41,275 bases of DNA from Burkholderiales bacterium (GTDB lineage Bacteria; Pseudomonadota; Gammaproteobacteria; Burkholderiales; Burkholderiaceae_E). Where the stretch lies: NCBI GenBank assembly GCA_020248665.1, contig JADCHE010000019.1:1-41275 (forward strand). The letters are read 5' to 3'. Positions 20,302 through 30,652 of the stretch are shown in pieces; positions within the stretch are counted from its first letter, which is position 1, and each line of letters opens with the position of its first letter. The position numbers and the translations under genes were made by a program. The notes below the pieces were generated by a model. The model worked only from the letters and a program-made list of their open reading frames with translations. It ran no database searches and was not told the DNA's origin.

Positions 20302-22179
20302 TCACGCCGCCAGTCGCCTCTCCAGCGCCGCCTTCGTCTCCGGCAGGTGGTGGGGCAGCCCGTGGGCGAGCATGCGGAACAGCTCCTCGTGCAGCTCGAA
20401 CTCGCGCTTCCACTGCGCCGCGTCGATCGCGGTGATCTTCTCGAAGTCGCCGCGGCCGAACTCCAGCCCGCGCCAGTCGAGGTCCTCGTAGCGCGGCGAG
20501 TGACCGAACACATGCTCGGCGGCGCCCGCTTTGCCCTCGATGCGGCCGATCATCCACTGCAGCACGCGCATGTTCTCGCTGTAGCCGGGCCACACGAAGC
20601 GGCCCTGCTCGTCGGTGCGGAACCAGTTCACGCAGAAGATCGCCGGCAGCTTCGCCTTCGCGACCTCCAGCCGGTGGCCGAGGTCCAGCCAGTGGCGGAA
20701 GTAGTCGGCCATGTTGTAGCCGCAGAAGGGCAGCATCGCGAACGGGTCGCGGCGCACGACGCCCTGAGCGCCCGCCTGCGCGGCGGTGGTCTCGGAGCCC
20801 ATCGTCGCCGCCATGTACACGCCCTCGACCCAGTTGCGGGCCTGCGTGACCAGCGGCACCGTCGTCGAGCGGCGGCCGCCGAAGATGAACGCGTCGATCG
20901 CGACGCCGCGCGGATCGTCCCAGGCCGGATCGATGACCGGGTTCTGAGACGCGGCGACGGTGAAGCGCGCGTTCGGGTGCGCGGCCTTGCGACCGGCCTT
21001 GCCGTCCTCGGGCGTCCAGTCCTTGCCCTGCCAGTCGACCAGGTGCGCCGGCGCCTCCTTGGTCATCCCCTCCCACCAGACATCGCCGTCGTCGGTCAGC
21101 GCGACGTTCGTGAAGATCGTGTTCTCCTTCAGCGACGCCATGCAGTTGAAATTGGTCTTCTCGTTCGTGCCCGGCGCGACGCCGAAGTAGCCGGCCTCGG
21201 GGTTGATCGCATAGAGCCGGCCGTCCGCGCCCGGCTTGATCCAGGCGATGTCGTCGCCGATGGTGGTGACCTTCCAGCCGTCCAGGCCCTTCGGCGGGAT
21301 CAGCATCGCGAAGTTGGTCTTGCCGCAGGCCGACGGGAACGCAGCCGCGACGTGGTACTTGCGGCCCTCGGGCGAGGTCACGCCGAGGATCAGCATGTGC
21401 TCGGCGAGCCAGCCGATGCCGCCGGCAGCGACGTCCTGGCGACCCATGTTCGACGCGATCCGCAGCGCGAAGCACTTCTTGCCGAGCAGCGCGTTGCCGC
21501 CGTAGCCCGAGCCGTACGACCAGATCTCGCGGGTCTCGGGGTAGTGGACGATGTACTTGGTCCTGTTGCAGGGCCAGGCGACGTCCTTCCGGCCCGGCTC
21601 GAGCGGCGCGCCCACGGTGTGCACGCAGGGCACGAAGCCGCCGTCCTCGCCGAGCACCTCGTAGACCGCGCGACCCATGCGGGTCATCGTGCGCATCGAC
21701 ACGACGACGTACGGGCTGTCGGAGATCTCGATGCCGACGTGCGCGATCGGCGAGCCGATCGGGCCCATCGAGAACGGGATCACGTACATCGTGCGGCCGC
21801 GCATGCAGCCGTCGAACAGGCCGGCGAGCGTCGTGCGCATCTCGGCCGGGTCGGTCCAGTTGTTGGTCGGGCCGGCGTCCTCGCGGCGCTGCGAGCAGAT
21901 GAACGTGCGGTCCTCGACGCGCGCCACGTCCGTCGGGTCCGACCAGGCGAGGAACGAGTTCGGGCGCTTCGCCGGATTCAGCCGGCGCAGCGTGCCGGCC
22001 GCGACCATCTCGTCGCACAGCCGGTCGTACTCCTCCTGCGAGCCGTCGGCCCAGACGATGCGGGCAGGCTGGGTGAGGGACGCGATCTGGGCGACCCAGT
22101 CGATCAGGCCCTGGTGCCTGACGTAGTCCGGGGCGGCGACGCCGGCGGCCACGGCCGGGGCCACGTACGGGTGGTTCAT
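20302..22179 (-). CDS. pckG: Phosphoenolpyruvate carboxykinase (GTP)
   Basis: 625 aa, normal for the GTP-dependent enzyme, which converts oxaloacetate plus GTP to PEP, CO2 and GDP in gluconeogenesis. Diagnostic blocks are [15 protein letters not shown] near the N-terminus, [13 protein letters not shown] and [20 protein letters not shown]. The kinase-1a loop [13 protein letters not shown] has the reactive Cys at residue 285 and the P-loop Lys at 287. The metal-binding [10 protein letters not shown] follows, then [35 protein letters not shown] and [14 protein letters not shown]. The start at 22179 has GGAGC 5 nt upstream. A clear UUCG terminator follows. The gene stands alone and diverges from the kefF-like gene over a 373-nt gap. 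All catalytic residues that I can locate are intact. Confidence 0.98.
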   Translation of the reverse strand: MNHPYVAPAVAAGVAAPDYVRHQGLIDWVAQIASLTQPARIVWADGSQEEYDRLCDEMVAAGTLRRLNPAKRPNSFLAWSDPTDVARVEDRTFICSQRREDAGPTNNWTDPAEMRTTLAGLFDGCMRGRTMYVIPFSMGPIGSPIAHVGIEISDSPYVVVSMRTMTRMGRAVYEVLGEDGGFVPCVHTVGAPLEPGRKDVAWPCNRTKYIVHYPETREIWSYGSGYGGNALLGKKCFALRIASNMGRQDVAAGGIGWLAEHMLILGVTSPEGRKYHVAAAFPSACGKTNFAMLIPPKGLDGWKVTTIGDDIAWIKPGADGRLYAINPEAGYFGVAPGTNEKTNFNCMASLKENTIFTNVALTDDGDVWWEGMTKEAPAHLVDWQGKDWTPEDGKAGRKAAHPNARFTVAASQNPVIDPAWDDPRGVAIDAFIFGGRRSTTVPLVTQARNWVEGVYMAATMGSETTAAQAGAQGVVRRDPFAMLPFCGYNMADYFRHWLDLGHRLEVAKAKLPAIFCVNWFRTDEQGRFVWPGYSENMRVLQWMIGRIEGKAGAAEHVFGHSPRYEDLDWRGLEFGRGDFEKITAIDAAQWKREFELHEELFRMLAHGLPHHLPETKAALERRLAA

Positions 22180-22349
22180 CTGAAGCTCCGAAGGAAAGGA
22201 ATCGTTGCGCTCGCGGCGACGCGCGCACGGGGCGCGTCGCAGGATCGGGGCGCGAGCGAGATCCGTCGCTCCAGCAGGGCCCCCGGGGCGCCGCGCGCCG
22301 GGACGTCCGCCGGGTAGGCGGGCGTCTCGCGGTCGGTCGTCGCCGTCAT
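22176..22349 (-). CDS. Possible small upstream ORF overlapping the pckG start
   Basis: A 57-codon frame on the minus strand runs from an ATG at 22349 to a TGA that overlaps the pckG ATG as ATGA. It begins [20 protein letters not shown] and is rich in Arg, Ala and Pro. There is no recognisable domain and no good SD, and similar open frames are frequent in this base composition. If translated, it would couple to pckG. I regard it as unproven. Confidence 0.2.
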   Translation of the reverse strand: MTATTDRETPAYPADVPARGAPGALLERRISLAPRSCDAPRARVAASATIPFLRSFR

Positions 22350-22552
22350 GTCGTCACCGGTCCAGTCATGCACCACTTTCCCGGGTGGAACCGTCGAGTG
22401 TACACCGGCGATCCGTGCCGATCCGGCCGGGATCCGGCCCCCGGGACGCAAAAAAGTGCCACACCCTCCGGACCGTCCGATTGATGGAAGTCACGAGCGG
22501 TCGAAGCCACCGGAACCGCGACCTATAGAATGGGTGTCCGAGCGTCACGCCC
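22180..22552. other. 373-nt divergent intergenic region between pckG and the kefF-like gene
   Basis: This gap must hold promoters for both genes. On the minus strand TACACT (plus-strand 22397-22402, inside a GTGTACAC palindrome) could be a pckG -10, although no good -35 fits. On the plus strand TAGAAT lies at 22526-22531. A run of six A (22450-22455) next to GTGCCACAC resembles a sigma-54 element on the minus strand, but its GG-GC spacing is one base short. Nothing else was recognised. Confidence 0.5.
22526..22531 (+). promoter_or_regulatory. -10 element (TAGAAT) for the kefF-kefC-MFS operon
   Basis: TAGAAT matches the consensus at 5 of 6 positions and lies 21 nt before the ATG at 22553; TATAGA overlaps it at 22524. 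No clear -35 is visible at the expected spacing. Confidence 0.4.
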
Positions 22553-23170
22553 ATGGCTCTCCTCCTCGTACTGGCCCACCCCGGCTCGCCCCCGTCGCGC
22601 GTGAACGCCGCGCTCGCCGCCGCGGCGCGGACCGTGCCCGGCGTCGAGGTTCACGACCTCTATGACGCGTACCCGCACTTCTTCGTCGACGCCCGCGCCG
22701 AGCAGTCTCGCGTCGAGGCGCACGCGGCGGTCGTCTTCCAGCACCCGATGTACTGGTACGCCGCCCCGCCGCTGCTCAAGCAGTGGTGGGACACGGTGCT
22801 CGAGGAGGGCTGGGCGTACGGCCGCGGCGCCACCGCCACGATCGGCAAGACCTGGGCCCACGCGATCACCACCGCCGGCTCGGCGCACGCCTACGCGCAC
22901 GCCGTCGACCCCTCCGACGAGCCGACGGGCCGCGCGAACGTCTTCCCGCTGTCCGACTACGTGAAGCCCTGGCTGCAGTCGGCGCGGCTGTGCGGGATGC
23001 GCTGGCACCCGCCATTCCCGGTGCACGAGGCCGAGCGGATCGACGCGACGGCGCTGGAGGCGGCCTGCGAGCGCTACCGCGCGTGGCTCGCCGCGCTCGC
23101 CGCGTCGGCCGACGCGCACGCGGCCGAGGCGGCGGCCCGCGCGGCCGCGACTCCGGCCGGGACCCGCTGA
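22553..23170 (+). CDS. kefF: KefF/KefG-like NAD(P)H:quinone oxidoreductase (antiporter ancillary protein)
   Basis: 205 aa. It is a flavodoxin-fold protein: LLLVLAHPGSPPSRVNAALA with the FMN phosphate loop, VEVHDLYDAYPHFFVD, VFQHPMYWYAAPPLLKQWWD (the hallmark block of the family), then GRGATATIGKTWAHAITTAG. The C-terminus is an Ala-rich helix longer than in E. coli KefF (176 aa). Ancillary Kef proteins bind and activate the glutathione-gated K+/H+ antiporter and reduce quinones. The next gene, one nucleotide downstream, is the antiporter, which fixes the assignment. KefF and KefG cannot be separated by eye. Confidence 0.9.
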   Translation: MALLLVLAHPGSPPSRVNAALAAAARTVPGVEVHDLYDAYPHFFVDARAEQSRVEAHAAVVFQHPMYWYAAPPLLKQWWDTVLEEGWAYGRGATATIGKTWAHAITTAGSAHAYAHAVDPSDEPTGRANVFPLSDYVKPWLQSARLCGMRWHPPFPVHEAERIDATALEAACERYRAWLAALAASADAHAAEAAARAAATPAGTR

Positions 23171-23171
23171 C

Positions 23172-24986
23172 GTGCACGGCGCCGGCTTCCTGCTGCCCGC
23201 CCTCGTCTACCTGGCCGCGGCGCTGGTCATGGTCCCGCTCTTCAAGCGGCTCGGCCTCGGCACGGTGCTCGGCTACCTGGTCGCCGGCGTCGCGATCGGG
23301 CCCTGGGGCCTCGCGCTGGTCAACGACTTCGAGCGGGTCGCGCAGGTCTCCGAGCTCGGCGTCGTGATGCTGTTGTTCCTCGTCGGCCTCGAGCTCGAGC
23401 CCAAGCGGCTGTGGTCGCTGCGCCGCTCGATCTTCGGGCTCGGGCTGCTGCAGGTCGTGGTCACCGTCGCCGCGGTCGCCGCGATCGCGCGCCTCGCGGC
23501 CGGCACGTCGTGGCCGGTCGGCGTCGTGCTCGGTATGGCCTGCGCGATGTCCTCGACCGCGATCGCGCTGCAGGTGCTCGCCGAGCGCGGCATGGTGAAG
23601 TCGGTGCCCGGGCAGTCGGCGTTCGCCGTGTCGCTGTTCCAGGACCTCGCGGTGATCCCGATGCTGCTGGTGCTGGGTGCGCTCGCGCCGGCCGGCTCGG
23701 CGCAAGGCGACGCCTTCGGCTGGCGCGAGGCCGGCATCGCCGTCGCGCTGCTCGCCGGCATGGTGCTCGGCGGCCGGCTGCTGCTGCGCCCGGTGCTGCG
23801 CATCGTCGCGGACGTCGGCGCGCGCGAGATCTTCGTCGCGCTCGCGCTGCTGCTGGTGGTCGGCAGCGCCTGGCTCACGCAGTCGGTCGGGCTGTCGATG
23901 GGCCTCGGCGCCTTCATCGCCGGCGTGCTGCTCGCCGAGTCCGAGTACCGGATGGAGCTCGAGGTCGACATCGAGCCGTTCAAGGGCCTGCTGCTCGGCC
24001 TCTTCTTCATGGCCGTCGGCATGGGCATCGACCTCGGCCTGGTGCTCGCGCAGCCGTGGGTCGTGCTCGCGCTCGCGGTCGCTGCGGTCGCGCTGAAGTT
24101 CGTCGTGCTCGCGGTGCTCGGCCGCGTGTTCCGGCTGTGCGCGCAGGACGGCTGGGTGTTCGCGATCACGCTGTCGCACGTCGGCGAGTTCGCGTTCCTC
24201 GTGCTCGCGTCGGCCCGCGGCTACGGCATCGTGCCCGAGCGCGAGGCGGCGCTGCTGACCGCGGCGGTCGCGCTGTCGATGCTCTCGACGCCGCTGCTGA
24301 TGGTCGTGTACGAGCGGCTGATCGCGCCGCGCTACAACGCGGGCCCGGCCCGCGCCTTCGACGCGATCGACGAGCGCAACGCGGTGATCGTCGCCGGCGC
24401 CGGCCGCTTCGGCCAGCTGGTCGCACGGATGCTGCTCGGCCGCGGCATGACCGTCACGGTGATCGACCACGACCCGAACCAGATCGAGCTGATGCGTCGC
24501 TTCGCGTTCCACGGCTTCTACGGCGACGCGAGCCGGCCCGACGTGCTCGACCAGGCAGGCGCCGCCGAGGCCAAGCTGCTGGTGCTCGCGATGGACGACC
24601 CGGCGACGGTCAAGCGCACCGTCGAGCACGTCCGGGCGACGTATCCCGGCCTCGCGATGCTCGCCCGCGCGCGCGGCCGCGTCGACGCCTACGAGCTCGC
24701 GAAGCTCGGCGTGCCCACGGTCCGCGAGACCTGGGGCTCGGCGCTCGAGGCCGGCGAGCGCGCGCTGCGGCTGCTCGGCCACCGGCCGTTTCTCGCGCGC
24801 GCGATCGCGCACCGCTTCCGGATGCACGATGAGAAGCAGTTCGAGGAGCAGCTGCGGGTGGTCGACGACGACGAGAAGTTCATGGCGGTCGTCAAGGCGA
24901 GCCGCGCACAGCTCGAGAAGCTGCTGCAGGACGATGCCGCGGAGATCGCACGGGCGAAGGCGGCGGGCCGGGACGTCGACTGGTGA
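23172..24986 (+). CDS. kefC: CPA2-family K+/H+ antiporter, KefB/KefC-like
   Basis: 604 aa, GTG start one nucleotide after the kefF stop. Residues 1-380 form the antiporter membrane domain with about twelve helices. It includes LGTVLGYLVAGVAIGPWGLA, MACAMSSTAIALQVLAERGM, the buried SLFQDLAVIPMLL Asp motif and LGAFIAGVLLAESEYRMELE. From about residue 400 the RCK (TrkA-N) domain has a Rossmann motif VIVAGAGRFGQLVARML, then VIDHDPNQIELMRRFAFHGF and YGDASRPDVLDQAGA. The C-terminus is a helical QFEEQLRVVDDDEKF segment. In the family, glutathione keeps it closed and electrophile adducts open it, acidifying the cytoplasm as protection. Its stop overlaps the next GTG by 4 nt. Confidence 0.93.
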   Translation: MHGAGFLLPALVYLAAALVMVPLFKRLGLGTVLGYLVAGVAIGPWGLALVNDFERVAQVSELGVVMLLFLVGLELEPKRLWSLRRSIFGLGLLQVVVTVAAVAAIARLAAGTSWPVGVVLGMACAMSSTAIALQVLAERGMVKSVPGQSAFAVSLFQDLAVIPMLLVLGALAPAGSAQGDAFGWREAGIAVALLAGMVLGGRLLLRPVLRIVADVGAREIFVALALLLVVGSAWLTQSVGLSMGLGAFIAGVLLAESEYRMELEVDIEPFKGLLLGLFFMAVGMGIDLGLVLAQPWVVLALAVAAVALKFVVLAVLGRVFRLCAQDGWVFAITLSHVGEFAFLVLASARGYGIVPEREAALLTAAVALSMLSTPLLMVVYERLIAPRYNAGPARAFDAIDERNAVIVAGAGRFGQLVARMLLGRGMTVTVIDHDPNQIELMRRFAFHGFYGDASRPDVLDQAGAAEAKLLVLAMDDPATVKRTVEHVRATYPGLAMLARARGRVDAYELAKLGVPTVRETWGSALEAGERALRLLGHRPFLARAIAHRFRMHDEKQFEEQLRVVDDDEKFMAVVKASRAQLEKLLQDDAAEIARAKAAGRDVDW

Positions 24987-26149
24987 TCCGCGGCCTGCCG
25001 GCGACCGTCTGGATGCTGGGCGCGATCAGCTTCCTCAACGACGCCGCCTCCGACCTGGTCTACCCGCTGGTGCCGCTGTTCGTCGCGCAGGTGCTGGGCG
25101 CGGGCCCGCGCGCGCTCGGCGTCATCGAGGGCCTCGCGAACGCGACGGCCGCGCTGCTGAAGCTGGTGTCCGGCACGCTGTACGACCGGTTCCCGCGCGC
25201 GAAGGGCTGGCTGGTCGCCGGCTACGGGCTGCCGGCGATCGCGCGGCCGGCGATCGCCTTCGCCGGCTCGACGCTGACGCTCGGCGTGCTGCGCGTCGCC
25301 GATCGGATCGGCAAGGGGCTGCGCTCGGCGCCCCGCGACGCGCTGCTCGCGCGCTCGGTGGAGCCCGCGAGGCGCGGGCTCGCGTTCGGCGTGCACCGCT
25401 CGATGGACCACGCGGGCGCGGTGGCCGGGCCGCTCGCCGCAGCGGCGCTGCTCGCCGGCGGCATGGGCCTGCGCGAGATCTTCCTCTGGACGCTGGTGCC
25501 GGGCGTCGCGTGCATCGCGCTCGCGCTCGCGGTGCGCGAGCCGCCCGGCGCGCTCGCGCCGCCCGAGCGCATCGACTGGGCGCTCGGCACGCTGCCCGCG
25601 CCGTTCCGCACCTATCTCGCGATCGTCGCGCTGTACACGCTGTCGCAGGCGTCGAACCTGTTCCTGCTGCTGCGCGCCTCGCAGCTCGGGGTGCCCGCGG
25701 CGAGCATCCCGCTGCTGTGGGCCGTGCAGTCGGCCATCGCGATGCTGCTGACGACGCCGCTGTCCTCGCTCTCCGACCGCGTGCCGCGGCTGCGGCTGGT
25801 CGCGACCGGCTGGCTGCTGTACGCGGCGGTCTTCGGCGTGCTCGGCGCGGCGGTCGACACGCTCGCCGGCATCGCCGCGCTGCTCGCCCTCTACGGCGTC
25901 GTGCTCGCGATGACCGAGGGCGTGGAGAAGGCGCTGGTCGCCGACCTCGTGCCGCCCGAACGCCTCGGCACGGCGTTCGGCTGGTTCCACCTGGTCGCCG
26001 GGCTGGGGCTGGTGCCGGCGTCCGCGGGATTCGGCTGGGCCTGGGAGCGTTTCGGCGCGGCGGCCGCATTCGGCGCGAGCGGCACGGTCGCGGCGACGGC
26101 CGCGATCGCGCTGCTCGTCTCGATGCACGCGCCGGCCGTCCGTCGCTGA
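24983..26149 (+). CDS. MFS permease
   Basis: 388 aa, GTG start overlapping the kefC stop (GTGA). Membrane segments are evident from the start: WMLGAISFLNDAASDLVYPL, then VPLFVAQVLGAGPRALGVIE, and KLVSGTLYDRFPRAKGWLVA as the motif-A region. A conserved-looking DRIGKGLRSAPRDALLARSV block belongs to a subgroup of poorly characterised MFS proteins. The tight overlap places it in the kef operon, suggesting a role in the same electrophile or K+/pH stress response, for instance export of toxic metabolites. That is inference from position only. Confidence 0.88.
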   Translation: MIRGLPATVWMLGAISFLNDAASDLVYPLVPLFVAQVLGAGPRALGVIEGLANATAALLKLVSGTLYDRFPRAKGWLVAGYGLPAIARPAIAFAGSTLTLGVLRVADRIGKGLRSAPRDALLARSVEPARRGLAFGVHRSMDHAGAVAGPLAAAALLAGGMGLREIFLWTLVPGVACIALALAVREPPGALAPPERIDWALGTLPAPFRTYLAIVALYTLSQASNLFLLLRASQLGVPAASIPLLWAVQSAIAMLLTTPLSSLSDRVPRLRLVATGWLLYAAVFGVLGAAVDTLAGIAALLALYGVVLAMTEGVEKALVADLVPPERLGTAFGWFHLVAGLGLVPASAGFGWAWERFGAAAAFGASGTVAATAAIALLVSMHAPAVRR

Positions 26150-26161
26150 GGCCGCGCCCGT

Positions 26162-26578
26162 TCAGCCGCCGGCGCGCCCCGGTGCACCGCGCTTCGCGCC
26201 GCGCCGCGCCGGCTGGCACTCCCTGCAGCGACCGTACAGCGTGAGCTCGTGGTCCTCGACCGTGAACCCCTCGGGCGCGAGCCGGGCGAGGTTGCCCGGG
26301 CAGGCGTGCACGTCGAACACCCGGCTGCACGCGGTGCACTGGAAATGGTGGTGGTGCGTGCCGCCCGCGATCTCGTAGCGCACGGACTCGCCGGGCAGCG
26401 TTACCGCCTGGATCTCGCCCGACTCGGCGAGGCGACGCACCGTGCGGTAGACCGTCGCGAGGCTCAGCGCCGGCACGGCCCCGCGCGCGGCCTCGAGGAT
26501 CTCCACCGGGCCGAGCGGCCTGCCGGCGTCGCGGATCGCGTCGCGGATCGAGGTGCGTTGCCGGGTCGAGCGCTCCAT
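26162..26578 (-). CDS. Fur-family metal-dependent repressor
   Basis: 138 aa, Fur-sized. The winged helix is residues about 1-80: RQRTSIRDAIRDAGRPLGPV, EILEAARGAVPALSLATVYR, TVRRLAESGEIQAV. The metal and dimer domain has GGTHHHHFQCTACSRVFDVH, then GFTVEDHELTLYGRCRECQ. The two CxxC pairs (CTAC, CREC) form the structural zinc site, and the HHHH run lies where Fur and Zur bind the regulatory metal. Fur and Zur cannot be separated by eye. The divergent TonB receptor, ABC importer and CobW protein, with matching boxes at two promoters, make it the likely regulator of the island. A GATAAT ends 8 nt before the ATG, implying a leaderless mRNA. Confidence 0.9.
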   Translation of the reverse strand: MERSTRQRTSIRDAIRDAGRPLGPVEILEAARGAVPALSLATVYRTVRRLAESGEIQAVTLPGESVRYEIAGGTHHHHFQCTACSRVFDVHACPGNLARLAPEGFTVEDHELTLYGRCRECQPARRGAKRGAPGRAGG

Positions 26579-26586
26579 GGGGTCCG

Positions 26587-26592
26587 ATTATC
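26587..26592 (-). promoter_or_regulatory. -10 element (GATAAT) of the Fur-family gene
   Basis: On the minus strand GATAAT matches the consensus at 5 of 6 positions and ends 8 nt before the ATG at 26578, so transcription would start at or next to the start codon. It is 29 nt from the shared operator of the divergent receptor gene. Confidence 0.45.
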
Positions 26593-26614
26593 TCCGAAGC
26601 CGCCGCCGGGCTGC

Positions 26615-26636
26615 TACTATTGCGACTGCATTATCA
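26615..26636 (+). promoter_or_regulatory. -10 element plus Fur-type operator of the TonB-receptor gene
   Basis: TACTAT (26615-26620) is a probable -10. Directly behind it lies TGCGACTGCATTATCA (26621-26636). Read on the minus strand, TGATAATGCAGTCGCA resembles a Fur box half (TGATAATG). The same 16-mer with four differences is at the cobW promoter (31730-31745). A repressor bound here would cover the transcription start. Confidence 0.6.
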
Positions 26637-26709
26637 ACTGCAACTGGATCCGGGTGGCGGTCGCGACCGGTGCCCCGGTCCGCCCCGCCGCCACCGGACG
26701 TCGCTCCGC

Positions 26710-28910
26710 ATGCATGCCGCCCCATCGATCGCCCTGTGCGCCGCCGCCCTGCTCTGCGTCTCGGCGGGCGGGCCGCGGGCCGCCCGCGCGCAGGCGCCGT
26801 CCCCTCCCGCGCCCGGACTCGCGCCGGTCATCGTCACCGATCGTTCCGAAGGCCTCGACGCCCGGGCCGAGTCCGCCTCGCGCCTCGGCCTGACCGTGCG
26901 CGAGACGCCCGCCTCGATCGACGTGCTGACCGCCGGCGCGATGCGCGAGCTCGGCCTCCGCTCGGTGACCGAGGCTGCGGCGGGCGCGACCGGCGTCACC
27001 GGCGCCGACTTCCCCGCCGAGCCGGCCAACTTCTCGATGCGCGGCTTCGCGAACAGCCAGCTGAACTCGCTCTACAACGGCATCCGGATCGGGCCGCCGA
27101 ACATGACGTCGCGCGTGATGGACGTCGGCGCGCTCGAGCGTATCGAGTTCCTCAAGGGATCCGCCTCGCTGATGTCCGGCGAAGGCGCGGCGGGCGGCGC
27201 GATCAACTTCGTGACGAAGCGGCCCCATCGCGGTCCGATCCGCAACGAGCTCGACCTGTCGGCGGGCAGCTTCGGCACGGTGCGAACCGGGTTCGGTTCG
27301 GGCGGCACGACCGCGATCGACTCGGTCGACTACCGGATCGATCTGAACCGCACGAGCACCGACGGCTTCGTCGACGACACCGGCGCGCTCGGCTGGCACC
27401 TGTCGGGCGCGATCGACTGGTACGCACGACCCGGCCTCAAGCTGTGGGGGGCCGTCGAACGCAAGCGCGACCGCGCGAGCCCGTACTGGGGCACGCCGCT
27501 GGTGTCGGCGGGCGCGCCCGGCATCGAGCCGGCCGCCGGCCTGGTGTCGGGCACCTACGTCTCCGGCTTCAGCGGCGCTGACCTCGGGCCGGTCGCGATC
27601 GACCGCCGCACGCTGCGCACGAACTACAACGTGCTCGACAACCGCAACACCGCCGACGAGACCTGGCTGCGGGGCGGCTTCGAGGCGCGGCTCGGCCAGC
27701 AGTGGGCCCTGCGCGGACAGCTCTACCGCTACGCGGCCGAGCGCGAGTGGCGCAACAACGAGGTGATCGCGTTCGATCCCGCCAGCGGTCGGGTCGATCG
27801 GGAACGCTTCTACGTCGCGCACGACCAGACGCTGCTGGGCGGCAAGCTCGACCTCGCCCACGAGGGGCGGCTGGCCGGCCGCCCGAACCAGCTCGTCGCC
27901 GCGCTCGAATGGAGCGACCTCGACTTCGTGCGCCCCGGTGCAGCCAACTTCCCGTCCGATCGCGTGGACCTGGTCGCCCCCGACCGGGGCGTCTACGGCC
28001 CGCTGACGACGCAGCTGCAGACCTCGCGCATCCGCACCGTCGCGGCGATCGTCGAGGACCGCTGGCGCGTGACACCGACGGTCGCGCTGCTCGCCGGCCT
28101 GCGGACCGAGTCGATCGACCTGGACCGGACCTCGACAAACGCCGCGGGCGCGTCGCGGCCCGGATTCCCGTTCTCGGTCCGGTGGACGCCGACGACCGGA
28201 CGCGCCGGCGTGACCTGGGACGTGCTGCCCGGTCTCACCGCCTACGGTCAGTACGCGACCGGCGTCGACGTCGCCGCCAACAACCTGTTCCTGCTGCGCG
28301 CCGACCAGCCACCCGAGCTCGCCCGCACGCGCACGCTCGAGGTCGGCCTGAAGGGCCGCGCAGGCGCCGCGGGCGAGTGGACCGTCGCGGCCTACGACAT
28401 CGAGCGCTCGAACGTGTTCTCGGCGCAGGGCGGACGCGCGCTCGTCGACGCGGGCCGGCTCGCGTCGCGCGGCGTCGAGGCCGCGGTGTCGCTGCGCCCG
28501 AGCACCGCGTGGCGGCTGTGGGGCAACGTCGCGGTGAACCGCGCGACGTACCGCGACTACGACTTCGCCGGCGGGTCCTTCTCCGGCAACGCGCCGCCCA
28601 ACGCGCCGCGCGTGGTCGCCAACGCCGGCGCCAGCTACCGCGTCGACGTCGGCCGGCCGGTCGAGGTGTCCGCATGGGTGCGCCACGTCGGCGAGCGCTT
28701 CCACAGCGACGCGAACACGGTGCGGCTCGCGGCCTACACGCTCGTCGAGGCGAGCGTGTCCGTCGAGCTGCGGCGCGGCACGACGCTGCTGCTGCGCGGC
28801 AGGAACCTCACCGACCGGGTGTACGCCGCCTGGGCCGATCCGTTCTATCCCGACCAGATCCTGATCGGTCCTCCCCGCAGCGTGGAGATCGCGCTGCGGC
28901 ACGCGTTCTG

Positions 28911-28911
<1 letters not shown>
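26710..28911 (+). CDS. TonB-dependent outer-membrane receptor, siderophore/metallophore type
   Basis: 733 aa. A signal peptide (MHAAPSIALCAAALLCVSAG, cleavage near ARAQ) is followed by a TonB-box-like PVIVTD and the plug domain: VRETPASIDVLTAGAMRELG, ANFSMRGFANSQLNSLYNGI and ERIEFLKGSASLMSGEGAAG. GAINFVTKRP completes the plug. The barrel follows and ends in the usual aromatic C-terminus with RSVEIALRHAF. The layout matches FhuA/FcuA-like siderophore receptors; the ligand is unknown. The ATG at 26710 is chosen because it gives a proper signal peptide; upstream in-frame starts fall in the operator. The stop overlaps the ABC ATPase start (TGATG), so receptor and importer are one transcript. Confidence 0.93.
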
Positions 28912-29689
<778 letters not shown>

Positions 29690-29693
<4 letters not shown>

Positions 29694-30652
29694 CCGGACG
29701 TCGGCGCGCCGCGCTCGCGCTCGCCGCGGCCGTCCCGTTCGCGCCGTCGATCGCGACGGCCCATCCGGTGACGGTAGCCAGCTGCGGCGAACCCGTGGTC
29801 TTCGGCGAGCCGCCGCGCCGCGCGGTGTTCCACGACCACAACCTCGTCGGCATGGCGATCGCGCTCGGCCTGCAGCCGGCCATCGCCGGCGTCACCGGCC
29901 TCACCGGCTGGCGCCCTCCGGACCCGTCGCTCCGGGCGGCCCTCGGTGCGGTGCCCGAGCTCGCGCCCCGCCAGCCTTCGCTCGAGACCCTGCTCGCCGC
30001 CCGGCCCGACCTGTTCGTCGCCGGCTGGCACTACGGGATGCGGCCCGGCGGCGACGTGACGCCCGCGACGCTCGCGCGCTTCGGCATCCGCACCCTGGTG
30101 CTGACCGAGAGCTGCGCCCACGTCGACCGGGCCGACCGGGTCGCCACGATGTCGCTGCTCTACGACGACGTACTGCGCCTCGGTCGCGTCTTCGGCGTCG
30201 AGGCGCGCGCCCGGCGGCTCGTCGAGGACTGGCGCGCCCGGATCGAGGCGGCCTCGCGCCCGGTCGACCCGGCGGCGGCGCCCCGGGTCTTCGTCTACGA
30301 CTCGGGCGAAGACCGACCGTTCACCGCGGGGCGCGCCGCGATGCCCACCGCGCTGATCGCGGCCGCGGGCGGGCGCAACGTGCTCGCCGACCAGCCGGGG
30401 AGCTGGATCGCCGTGTCGTGGGAGGCGGTCGCGACCCGCGATCCGCAGTGGATCGTGCTGGTCGACGACGGCGACGGCCGCGCCGCCGCCCGGCTCGCGT
30501 CGACGCTGCGCGCGCACCCCGCGATGCGTCGCACATCGGCAGTGCGGGACGGCCGCATGATCGTGCTGCGCTACGTCGAGCTCGTCCCGGGCCCCGCCAA
30601 CGTCGAGGCGGTCGAGAAGCTCGCGGCCGCGTTTCACGGGTCGGCCCGGTGA
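29690..30652 (+). CDS. Periplasmic metal-chelate binding protein (FecB/BtuF-like, class III)
   Basis: 320 aa from a GTG overlapping the ATPase stop. A Tat/Sec-like signal with RRRAALALAAAVPFAPSIAT precedes a mature start near ATAHPVTVASCGEPVVFGEP. Class III binding-protein features follow: RRAVFHDHNLVGMAIALGLQ, PSLETLLAARPDLFVAGW, then a long helix region and RVFVYDSGEDRPFTAGRAAM, AGGRNVLADQPGSWIAVSWE and a C-terminal GPANVEAVEKLAAAFHG. These proteins bind iron-siderophore, haem or cobalamin between two lobes. The His-rich HDHN near the N-terminus might contact metal. It is downstream of its own receptor and ATPase, so it receives the ligand brought in by the TonB receptor. Confidence 0.9.

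Noticed and set aside
22440-22465. Sigma-54-like element on the minus strand upstream of pckG (GGCAC, six T, GC)
   Set aside because: The GG to GC distance is 11 rather than 12 bases, and no enhancer-binding-protein gene is nearby; sigma-54 promoters tolerate this spacing change poorly.
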